Source: Chrysochromulina parva
Taxonomy: Eukaryota; Haptophyta; Prymnesiales; Chrysochromulinaceae
Assembly (NCBI GenBank): GCA_002887195.1
Contig: PJAB01002175.1
Location: forward strand, 1 to 10,108
Length of the DNA: 10,108 nt
Direction of reading: 5' to 3'
The notes beneath the pieces are model-generated. The model saw only the letters and a program-made list of their open reading frames with translations, was not told the DNA's origin and made no database searches. Below, one piece after another: positions 1 through 7,635 of the stretch (the stretch's first letter is position 1; each line of letters begins with the position of its first letter). Position numbers and translations under genes: made by a program.

Positions 1-251
1 GCTCCTTCCGTTGTGTCCCCACCATCTCCGTCGACTCTCACCCCCACTGCTAGCCTCGAGAGCACATTCGATAGGCTTCCGTTAGGTTGTCTGTTGTTTA
101 TGCAGTAACTGAACTGAACTGAACTCGGGACACACACGTTCACCAGGTGAACTCGGATTTGGCAACTGTCGAAGGAGATGATTCTTCCAAGAGAAATGGG
201 GAATCTTGCACGAAATCTCGTTCTCTTCTTAGCGCGCGTTCCTCACTCGTG
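1..251 (+). other. Upstream region / 5' leader of the EF-hand gene
   Basis: No convincing gene is seen here. The region holds the AACTG microsatellite and a small upstream ORF (178-252). The frame of the EF-hand protein stays open back to 123, after the TGA at 120-122, but contains no ATG before 252. The junction CACCAG/GTGAAC at 146/147 could act as a 3' or a 5' splice site, so an extra 5' exon or leader intron cannot be excluded. Confidence 0.5.
107..125. repeat. (AACTG) pentanucleotide microsatellite, about four copies
   Basis: Four tandem copies of AACTG lie about 130 nt upstream of the first ATG of the EF-hand gene. The tract supplies an in-frame TGA at 120-122 that limits how far that reading frame can extend upstream. 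It probably lies in the promoter or 5' leader. No function can be assigned from the sequence. Confidence 0.85.
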
Positions 252-252
252 A
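178..252 (+). CDS. Possible 24-codon upstream ORF overlapping the EF-hand start (TGATG)
   Basis: An ATG at 178 opens a 24-codon frame ending in TGA at 250-252. The last base of that stop is the first base of the ATG at 252, giving a TGATG overlap. It is preceded by GGAG and has a second in-frame ATG at 196. Stop-start overlaps of this kind permit termination-reinitiation in eukaryotes. The peptide resembles nothing I know, and the overlap could be chance, especially if the real start of the downstream protein lies in an unseen upstream exon. Confidence 0.2.
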   Translation: MILPREMGNLARNLVLFLARVPHS

Positions 253-1102
253 TGCTCGGCATTTTTCTCCTTTCGACAGCATGGGCGCCCATGCTGGCGC
301 CATCGCGCTCAGCGGTTCACGCCAGCATGAACCCAGTGATTCACGTCAGGATGAGCACCTTCCCGGCGCCCGAAGGCTTCGCGTGGAGCTCAGTGCCTGA
401 GCTGGCCCCGGGCCCGCCTGCCATTTCGACGGCGGATGCTGCGGCGGCAGCAGTTGCAGTTGCCGGCTCGCCATCCGATTCGTCCTCATGGGGACCGGCG
501 CCTGCTGCACCAGCCGTTGTGCCTGCGGCCGTTGAGAAGAAGCCCGCCGCTGAGAAGAAGCGGAAGCCCGCCGCCAACGGCATCTTCGCACCCATCGTCA
601 AAGGTGCCAAGGCGCTGATGGGCGAGGAGGAGCTCAACAAGCTGCGTGGCGAGGTGATCGCGCAGCACTCGAAGGTGATCTCGGCCTTCGTGGACACGAG
701 CGAGTCACCCTTTGGCCAGCTGGTCATCCGCAAAATGTTCGAGGCCGCCGACAAGGACGGCAGCGGCGGCGTCGACAAGGAGGAGCTCCGTGCTGCGCTG
801 AAGGCGCTAGGCTTTGATTTTCTCGAGGAGAAGCAGGTGTCGGGCATCCTTGAGCGGGCGGACACAAGCGGCGACGAGGTGATCGACTTTGAGGAGTTCG
901 TCAAGGAGACGCCGCGGTGCGCACATCATCGCAGGAACCCGCACAGACCTTCAGACCACCCCTCGCCGTGTCAGTCCACCGTTCTGCTTCAATCGCCTGA
1001 CTGGATGTGTGGTGACTCGATTCGCACCCAAACAGGACGCTGCGCACGAATCTTATCAAGTTGGCAAAGAAGAATGGGCACGACCTTGGCTTCTTGGCGT
1101 AA
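252..1102 (+). CDS. EF-hand calcium-binding protein with N-terminal signal sequence, probably plastid-directed (2 exons)
   Basis: Exons are 252-916 and 1036-1102, and the spliced product is 243 residues. The junction CG/G rebuilds an Arg codon. It replaces a nonsense tail with a well-formed C-terminus (LIKLAKKNGHDLGFL, stop TAA at 1100). Residues 1-24 are a hydrophobic leader ending Val-His-Ala, like a signal peptide. An Ala/Pro/Ser-rich segment and a Lys-rich stretch (about 95-106) follow, then a conserved-looking block (IFAPIVKGAKALMGEEELN onward). EF-hand 1 is canonical (DKDGSGGVDKEE, residues 167-178). EF-hand 2 (DTSGDEVIDFEE, 204-215) has Glu where Gly is usual at loop position 6. From memory, diatom and haptophyte plastid EF-hand proteins share the block before the hands and the KLAKKNG.DLGFL end, so a plastid calcium-responsive role is inferred. 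Function is unknown. The first ATG after the in-frame TGA was chosen. The leader lacks a basic n-region, so an upstream exon is possible. Confidence 0.85.
917..1035 (+). other. Intron of the EF-hand gene (119 nt, GT-AG, phase 2)
   Basis: The donor is GTGCGC at 917 and the acceptor is AAACAG ending at 1035. A branch-site-like CTGAC lies at 997-1001, with its A about 35 nt from the acceptor. Reading through instead gives a Cys/Arg/His-rich tail with no EF-hand protein character. Removal gives a compact C-terminus, which is the main support for this intron. Confidence 0.85.
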
Positions 1103-1408
1103 GACGGAGGAGCGCCTGGCACCACGCTGTCGACGGATGACTTCAAACCCGCGACTCGAGGCCGGGGAGAATGAGGTATAAATCGAATATAATGTTTGAT
1201 TTCCGCGTCACTAATACACCGTAGTAGAGACGCGCAGACTCTGAGCAGACTCTGGCATCCGTCTCTTCGACCATGTTTTCAACACAGGGCGGCACATCGC
1301 CTTGTGTGGGGAGTCGCCAGCAACGCTGTTTCGCGGGTCGAAATTCGTCGCGACCTCTCTCGCGAGGGTGTGTGGGCGCGGCGCGCGCTTTTGAGGTAGA
1401 GCGCCGAA
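1103..1408 (+). other. Intergenic region: EF-hand 3' end and RND gene promoter/leader
   Basis: About 306 nt without a convincing gene. It contains the TATA-like island, an 8-bp palindrome CTCGCGAG at 1359-1366 beside TCGCGA at 1348-1353, and a TAG at 1397-1399 in frame with the RND start. That TAG makes 1409 the first usable ATG of its frame. An out-of-frame ATG at 1273 opens a frame running past 1409 to 1524, so the leader may be spliced, may start after 1273, or may carry an overlapping upstream ORF. Confidence 0.6.
1177..1182 (+). promoter_or_regulatory. Candidate TATA box upstream of the RND gene
   Basis: TATAAA lies in an AT-rich island (about 1174-1200) within GC-rich DNA, 75 nt after the EF-hand stop codon. 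A start of transcription about 30 nt downstream would leave a leader of about 200 nt before the RND ATG at 1409. The same AT-rich island could instead belong to the 3' end of the EF-hand transcript. The assignment is by sequence resemblance only. Confidence 0.3.
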
Positions 1409-4400
1409 ATGCAGGAGACGACCATGAACCCGCTGTCCGACGATCCGGTGTCCGGGGACATGGACCGCGAGCCGCTGCGGCAGTACGACTCCGAGCTCGA
1501 GCGCGTGCGGGGCATCGTGGATGAGTACTCACAAACGCAGCCTGCCGAGAATGAGGAGGATGAGGTACAGGCGGTACCGACCGAGGTGCTGCAGGAGGAC
1601 CTACAGGATGACGTGAAGATCCAGCTCCCGCCCAACTTCCGCGTCGGCCGTGTCGCCACCTTCATCGCTGACTCGCCCTCTAAGGTGCTTCTTATCGTCT
1701 TCTTCGCAGCGGGTGTCGCAACGCTTTGGGTGGTGCTCGCCGCGTCCACCCTCTTCTCGGTGAACGAGAACATGTTCATCGCGACAAAGCATGTGGACGT
1801 GCGCCACTTCTACGAGCTCGGCAAGCTCGACGACGCGCGCAGTTTCCCGGGCCTGGGGCGACGGCTCGCTGACGAGGACAGCTCGCTGGCGGCGGACGAG
1901 GCACATGGGCGGCGGCTGGCATACGACGGCGATTACGAGAACGTGACGCTGGTGTACGAGCGGCGCGGGCTGGGCGCGTCCAATATGCTCGCGCTGCGCC
2001 AGCTCAAGGAGGTACACGACCTCGAGCGCGAACTGTGGGAGTGGATGAAGAAGGAAGAGGTGTGCTACATGGCGCCAGGTGGTGGGCCTGCCTCGGACGG
2101 TTGTAAACCCATCGACTCAGTGCTCAACTATCTGTACCCGTATGCCTCGCGCAACCGCACGTTGCCCCAGCTCTTTTTCGACGGCCGCCTTGCAGTCGAG
2201 CACGACGGTGGCTGCGCGCTGCCGCCCTTTGACTCGGACGACGTGGCGAAGACGGTGCAGTGGCTTGAGTCGAATGCATGCGACGGCTTCCTGTCGGTCG
2301 ATGCGCCAACGGAACTGCTCGACGCCGATGAGATGTACGCGGCCTCGCACGAGCGGCAGGGTGCGGACCTGCAGCGTGCAAACCACGAGCGCGCCCGCGC
2401 CTCGTACATACGCTCGACGCTCTCTGTCCGACGAAGCGCAATGACGGGCGACAAGTGGTACGCGCTCGCTCAGAAGCTCTACGACGTCTCCGCGTCATCC
2501 TGGTCGAAGAGCTGGTACGTCCATGTGTACTTTGGCGGGCCGCTCGAGTTGATGACCGCCGAGCTGCTCGTGCTCCTCTATAACGACCTCTTCCTCGTCT
2601 TCCTCTCCGTCGTCTTCGTGGGCTGCTACATGCGAGCCTACTTCGGCCAATGGCGTCTCGCGGGGCTGGCCGCGCTGCAGATCTTGCTTTCCTTCCCCTT
2701 CATGTACTTTGTGGTGTGCGTGATCTTCTTCGAGAGCACGCTCTCCGCCTTCGCCGCCGCCTCGCTCGCCGTTGTTGTGGGCGTCTCCGCCGACAATATC
2801 TTCGTCCTTCACGAGACTTGGGCGCAGAGCCGCATGCTCATGAACCGTCGCGGCCAGCCCGCCTCAGAAGAGGAGCGGATCGAATGGACAGTACGCCAGG
2901 CGTCTGTACCCCTATTCTACGCCAACGCGACCACCGCCGCCTCGCTCTTCATCAACTGCCTGTCCGAGATCAAGTCCGTCTACCAGTTCGGGCTGTGCGG
3001 CGGCACGCTCATCTTCATCAACTTTGGGCTGTGTGGAGTGTACCTGCCGGCGCTGCTCTTGCTCGAGGAGCGAGGGCGACTCAATCCATACGCACCGCCG
3101 CCCAACCCGGCGGAGCGGCAGCGCAAGCAAAAGGAACGCCTGCTCGCACTGCAGGCCGTCCACCGCTATCTGTGGGACAACAAGAGCCTCATCCTCGCTG
3201 GCTTCGCTGCTGTAGTAGTGGTCCTCACGCCGTTTGCGCTCAAACTCTCGCCGGGCAGCGACGCCTCATTCACCTTCGCGCCCGACCCTCTGATGGCCGG
3301 CATCATCGAGCGCGCGCGCCTGCCACCCTCGAATCCCAGCCATCTCTTTCGATCCGTCGAAGGCATCAACACTACACGGATCACCTCTCTTACCGCGCCC
3401 GAGGCCGCGGCGTCCAACCTGCCTGCGCGGTACGCTGATAACCTCGGATGACCTCTGATGACCTCGGATGACCTCGGATGACCTCGGATGGCCTCTGACG
3501 GCCTCTGATGACCTCTGATTGATCCACTCACAGGTACGCGCACCTGCTGGCGACCGGCCAGCACATTCCGGACTACGAGAGCGGCCCCGCGTGGGTTGGT
3601 GCGACGCTCTCGGTGCTCTGCGTGTACGATGCTGTCCTCTTGGGAGGCCTCACGTTTGCGCTGTACACGGACCGAACAGTAGGCTTCTTCCAGTCGCCAG
3701 CGCACGGTGAGACGCCCGCGGCCTTCGTCACTGGCGTGGGCGTCGTCGCCTCCTTCATGGCCACCCTTGGGTTCGCGCTCATGTACCTCGCCCTCTTCTT
3801 GTGTGACTTTGCGCGCGAGGCCGCCTCGCCGCTCGGCAACCTCCTCGGGCTGCTGCTCCTTCTCCATGCAGTCTTCTTCGGGCGCGTGGCCGCGGTCGCT
3901 CACTACCAGACCCAGTGGTGGGTGGTCAGCGTCACCGAGTGGATGCGGGAGCAGCCTTCGGCGGCCACGGGCGCGTATGTGGCCGCCTCGGCCGCGAGCG
4001 GCATCTTTGGCATCATCATCTTCTCGATTGTCAATGGCGACCTGCAAGGCGGCGGCTGGCCGTTACATTGGACTTGGTCGGGACCAGGCGGGATTTCTCT
4101 CTTCCTCGGCATCGTCTGGCTCTATGATGCGGCGATGCTCTCGCTCGCGGCACAAGCTGCCTTTTTTGGTGAGCCCGTGTGGCACTTTCGTTCGCGGCCC
4201 GAGTACAAGGCGCAGTTCTTGATCGCCTCCTCCGTCCACTCGCACGCGGGATGGTTCATGATCTTCCTCTCGGGGCTGCCCATCGCGCGCACGCTCCCGC
4301 CAGGCCTCGCTAACCTGGTGGTGCTCTGGTGCCTGGCCAACGCCGCCGCACACGCTTCGATCGCGCAGGTGGCGCTCAAGAATCGTGAGAGCTCCTTCTT

Positions 4401-7400
4401 CGTACCGACCGAGTTCTCGGAGCGGGCCCGCGACGCGTCGCTCCTTGGGCATGGGCTGATGGTGCTTTTCTTCGGCGTCTCCGCGCTCGTCGCCTGGTTC
4501 AAGGCCAACAACCCGGTGGTCTGCGACGGCAATGATGGGGACCATCATCTGACTCTCGACGAGCTCGCGCACTGCCGGCTCCTGCCCGGCTGGATTGATG
4601 GGCTCAAGAGCGGCTCGGGCTGGCCCATCTTCGTCGGCGGCTGCCTCGCGGCTCTCTGGCTACTCGACGGGGCGCTCTCAGCTGTTGGCGCGCGCGTCAT
4701 CCTCTTCGGCGAGCCGCTGGGCTTTTTCGCGCCGCCTGCGTACATCCAGCGCGAGCCGGAGCGCCGTGGCAAGCTGCTGCGCCGGCTGCAAACGATGGCG
4801 GCGGGCTTTCTAATCGCGGGCACGATCGTGTTGATCCTGGCGCTCATTCCAGAGGCCTTCAACGCCGCCTTCGGCCCGCGTGCCATCATTGCGTCCAACT
4901 TGCTCGCCTTCTCGCTACTTGGGCACGTGCCGCCGCTGCTTGCCCTCTCCAATGTCTTCCGCACGGGCCGGCCAGTGCACATGCTCCACCCCACCGAGGC
5001 GTCGAAGCGCTCGCCGATCCCCTCGCAGCTCGCCCTCTTTGGGGCCCTCTTCTGCTTCGTCACCGCGCTGTGGATCTTCATCACGCAGGACGCGCTGCCC
5101 GGATGGCCGGAGGGCCTCTGGCCCTCTTTTGATGCTGCCAATTGGCACGGCCTGCTGCTGGCCGCGCTCCTCTCCGCGGATGCGATTTGGCTGCTCAACG
5201 CCGCCGACCTTCAAATGAGCGGCGAGACGGCCGCCTCTCGTTGGGGCGCTCGCCCTCTGCCCGGCGCGACAGAGGAGGAGCTGTACGACTTGGGCGAGAG
5301 GCTCGCGATCGCGGCCGCCGTCGTGCAGCATGGCGTGCTCTTCTCCTTGGTGATCACGTTCAACACGACGCTCTCCAATGCACTGTTCGGTTCGATCCGC
5401 GCGCTGCCCATGCTGCTGGAGCTGACCCTAGCGCTGCATGGTGTGCTGCTTGGCTTCCTCGGGTACCTGTTCAAGCGCGGCCTCGCCATCGCCCTCTTCG
5501 CGCCCTCGCCGCGCGCCGACGACGCGCCTCGCCGTCTGCGCATGGCGGGCGGCGTCTGCTTGGGGATGGCGCTGCTGCTGCCGCTCTTGGATGGCTGGTT
5601 CTGGTGGGAGACATTAGGCATCCTGCTCTTCGGCGTCCTGAGCGCGGCCACGCCGCTCACCCACGGACTGTACAGCGGCGGCGTCCTCGCCCAGGCCTTT
5701 GGGCACGACCGGCGCGTGCTCCGGCGCGTCTCGTTCGGCGTGTGCGCGCTGTGCGCGAGCCTCATGGGCGCGTGCTTCATGATGTCGCTGGCGAGTGGTG
5801 GCCACATCACCATGGAGTACCACGCGTTCTGGCCGGTGCAATACATGCTCGTGGTCACGCTCGCCCTCTTCTCCTTCATCAATGTGGTCCCCATTTTCGG
5901 TGCCATGGAAGCATGGTACACTGGCGTGAACTTCTGCGGCTTCTCGACCGAGGACGCGCCGCACGCGACTGCTCGCATCCCCTCGGCGTGTGCGCTCCTC
6001 ATGACCGCGATCGTGTGCATGACCCTCGGCGGCTCCCTCTGGACTCTCTCAGGCTCCGTCATTGATCTCAACGACACGCCCCTGCTGAGCGGCCCCATGC
6101 CATCGAGGACGAGCCTACCCGAGGCCGAGCGCTGCCGCCTCTACTTTGGCACGAGCGGTTGCAAAGAGGAGATGTGCGGCGGCGAAATCGGGAAAAATGT
6201 CGCATGGAGCAAGAACGCGCCCGAGCTTATCGAGGGCTTCGACGCGAGCGCCACGAGCACGCAGCTCGAGCTCCTGGCGTTCTGTGAGCTGCTGCACGGC
6301 GCGCGCTCCCCGCTGCATCCCGACCACGCGCCGGAGGAGGTCCAGTGCTTCATGAAGGAGCTGCATGACGACCGGGTGGCGCAGGGCCAACCCTTCCCCA
6401 TCGAGCCCCGCCTGTTCGACGAGACGGTGCGCGAGCTCCTCGGGCGCAAGTGGTGGCTAGTGGCTGACGTGGGGCTCAAGATCTGCCCGCCGAGCGAGCA
6501 CGATTGTCAAGACCACGGCAAGGTGATCTGGATCAGGATCGGCGACCTGCCGAGCAAGTTCCCCACAGGCGGGCAGGGCGCCATCGGTCTGGTGGCCGAT
6601 CCACCCCTGCTCCGCAACTTCAAGGGCGAATGGGATGCATTTCTTGAACACGCGCCACGGGCCGTGCGCGAGCCCTTCGACCGGGACGTCGTGTGCTACG
6701 GCGACGACTGTGGACAGAATGCGAGCGCGGCACAGAATGCGAGCGTGATGATCGTGGAGCCACTGTGGAGGCTCGGACTCGCTGGCGGCGCTGACGTGCC
6801 CTCTCTGGTCTCCGAGGCGTCGAGCCCGCTGCAGTACGGCGTGCACACGTGCGCCAAGTGGAGTGTGCTCGCTACAGAGATGGCGTTCTTCTCGTCGGTG
6901 TCCACCGCGCTCACAGTGACGCCCTTCGTGTCGATGGCGGCGATCGCCCTCTTCTCGCGCTCGCTCATCATCAGCTACGTGGCGCTCTACTGCCTGATCG
7001 CGATGGTGGTGACGCTCCTCGGCGTGATGAAGTTGCTCGCGATCCCCCTTGGAGTCACCTCCGCCCTCGCCCTCTCATTGGTCGTAGGCATGTCGGTCGA
7101 CTACATCATCCACCTCGCGCACGCGTACAAGAACTCACTCTTTGCCGATCGCTTCTATAAGAGCCGCGCGACTGTCTTCGCCCGGGCCTCGTCGATCGTT
7201 TCGTCCGCCGCGACGACGCTGCTCGCCGTCTCGCCCGTGCTCGCCGCACAGCTGCTGCTCCTCCGCGAGTTTGGCCAGATCTTTTTTCTGGTCACCATCG
7301 TCTCCGCGTGCTTCTCGCTCGCTTTCTTGGTCGTCCTCATGCTCGTCGGCCCGAAGGCGACACGCGGCTATCACACAGCCCAACCGAACGAGGAGCCAGA

Positions 7401-7635
7401 GGAGGCCCCACCCGCCATCACCGCGCCGCACTCGGAGGGCGATGGCTGGTCGGTCCAGCTCGTCGAGTCAGGCGGCGGCCTCGGCCCGGAGCGATACGGG
7501 CCGCGCTACCACTCAGATTCGGCCATGGGCGCCATGCCGCCGCGCCACGCGCCAGATCGCGGCATGCCGCCACCCTCGCGCTTGCCGCCACCCTCGCGCA
7601 ACGGCAAGGAAGATGTGGACGACGAGCTGCTCTAG
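1409..7635 (+). CDS. Giant Dispatched/Patched-like RND membrane protein with a central five-repeat, about 20-helix insertion (2 exons)
   Basis: Exons 1409-3429 and 3534-7635 encode 2040 residues. A TAG at 1397 precedes the ATG. Residues 1-90 are an acidic cytosolic tail. TM1 is about 92-116. Luminal loop 1 (117-385) has sequons N178 and N249. TM2-6 form a sterol-sensing-type bundle (about 386-552), with GVSADN giving GxxxD at G458/D462. TM7 is 592-612. An unrecognised region of five 4-helix units follows (about 691-1517), then Cys-rich loop 2 (1518-1789) with sequons N1736 and N1742. TM8-12 span 1790-1947, with GMSVDY giving the second GxxxD (G1859/D1863). The C-terminal tail is Pro-rich. In the family, paired GxxxD acids couple cation flow to lipid or sterol movement. 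TM2-6 look closest to Dispatched, judged by eye (ILLSFP and GVSADNIFVLHETW). A sterol or lipidated-cargo exporter is inferred, and the substrate is unknown. Without the insertion the length, about 1210 residues, is normal for the family. The insertion between TM7 and loop 2 is the striking oddity. Confidence 0.9.
3430..3533 (+). other. Intron of the RND gene (104 nt, GT-AG, phase 2), mostly minisatellite
   Basis: The donor is GTACGC at 3430 and the acceptor is CACAG ending at 3533. Joining CG to G rebuilds an Arg codon (residue 674) and fuses two long open frames, giving ...LPARYAHLL. Unspliced, the frame stops at TGA 3449-3451, inside the first repeat, which would leave a 680-residue product with only TM1-7. 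CTGAT at 3515-3519 is a branch-site candidate, with its A about 15 nt from the acceptor. The intron sits about 15 residues before the central insertion begins. Confidence 0.88.
3441..3520 (+). repeat. 10-bp minisatellite inside the RND intron, eight units
   Basis: Eight contiguous 10-nt units with consensus ACCTCGGATG. Four units are exact and the others carry substitutions such as ACCTCTGATG and GCCTCTGACG. The array fills about 80 of the 104 intron bases and leaves only 11 nt at the donor side and 13 nt at the acceptor side. Units with CTCTGAT or CTCTGAC also contain branch-site-like YTNAY sequences. There are no spacers, so this is a simple tandem array. Confidence 0.97.
3583..6063 (+). 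other. Central insertion of the RND protein: five tandem 4-helix membrane units
   Basis: Residues about 691-1517 are not part of any RND fold I know. Proposed units are R1 691-856, R2 857-1034, R3 1035-1208, R4 1209-1361 and R5 1362-1517. Each appears to have four hydrophobic helices. Helix a carries an Asp (706, 872, 1052, 1223; lost in R5). In R2 and R3 it is followed by FFGEP/LFGEP (884-888 and 1064-1068), with weaker matches elsewhere. Helix c carries a His (785, 947, 1138, 1309; lost in R5), usually after Asn-Leu. A Thr-Glu precedes helix d (808, 966, 1161, 1479; Pro-Ser at 1331-1332 in R4). Spacing of the Asp landmarks is 166, 180 and 171 residues. The units are diverged, so duplication is old. 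Helix counts are by eye. Function is unknown. Confidence 0.7.
4525..4566 (+). other. EF-hand-like acidic loop in the R2-R3 linker of the RND protein
   Basis: Residues 1005-1018 read DGNDGDHHLTLDEL, which resembles an EF-hand calcium loop followed by its exiting helix. The spacing is one residue longer than the canonical 12-residue loop, so it is either a degenerate EF-hand or a different acidic metal site. It lies in the soluble linker between helix d of R2 and helix a of R3. Calcium binding is only a suggestion. Confidence 0.35.
6715..6745 (+). repeat. 13-nt direct repeat duplicating an N-glycosylation sequon in loop 2
   Basis: CAGAATGCGAGCG occurs at 6715-6727 and again at 6733-6745, an offset of 18 nt that keeps the frame. 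It encodes Gln-Asn-Ala-Ser twice, giving sequons at N1736 and N1742 in the second large loop, just after a Cys pair (C1728, C1733). This looks like a small in-frame duplication. Confidence 0.85.
7565..7599 (+). repeat. 18-nt-period repeat encoding PPPSR twice in the RND C-terminal tail
   Basis: A 17-nt match at 7565-7581 recurs at 7583-7599, an in-frame 18-nt period. It encodes Pro-Pro-Pro-Ser-Arg at 2019-2023 and again at 2025-2029. It lies in a Pro-rich cytosolic tail that could bind SH3- or WW-type modules. That role is inferred from composition only. Confidence 0.8.

Noticed and set aside
341..904. 187-codon minus-strand frame opposite the EF-hand gene
   Set aside because: It is a shadow of the GC-rich plus-strand coding frame, Ser/Ala-rich with no domain. 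The EF-hand motifs on the plus strand are decisive.
918..1047. TGCGCAC near both ends of the EF-hand intron (918-924 and 1041-1047) as an insertion duplication
   Set aside because: The copies are not placed at equivalent distances from the splice sites, so they do not fit a clean target-site duplication.
3441..3520. CRISPR-like array
   Set aside because: The units are contiguous 10-mers with no spacers and lie inside a eukaryotic intron.
3166..4047. 293-codon minus-strand frame across the RND intron
   Set aside because: It reads the intron minisatellite as protein repeats and opposes conserved RND coding sequence, so it is a shadow.
3583..6063. Rhodopsin or heliorhodopsin-like domains in the helix-rich insertion
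   Set aside because: The units seem to have four helices, not seven, and I see no retinal-binding Lys in a final helix with the expected neighbours.
7441..7490. The tail segment VQLVESGGGL, which matches the start of antibody heavy-chain variable regions
   Set aside because: It is ten residues in a low-complexity Gly/Pro/Ser tail, with no immunoglobulin fold around it. It is coincidence.
3613..7635. Treating the second long open frame as a separate gene
   Set aside because: Its first start-like codon at 3613 is GTG. A phase-consistent GT-AG intron joins it to the upstream frame, and the two parts each supply one half of an RND permease (TM1-7 and TM8-12).
7612..7635. Acidic dileucine sorting signal at the C-terminus (EDVDDELL)
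   Set aside because: The spacing does not fit [DE]xxxL[LI], because the required acidic position is Val.
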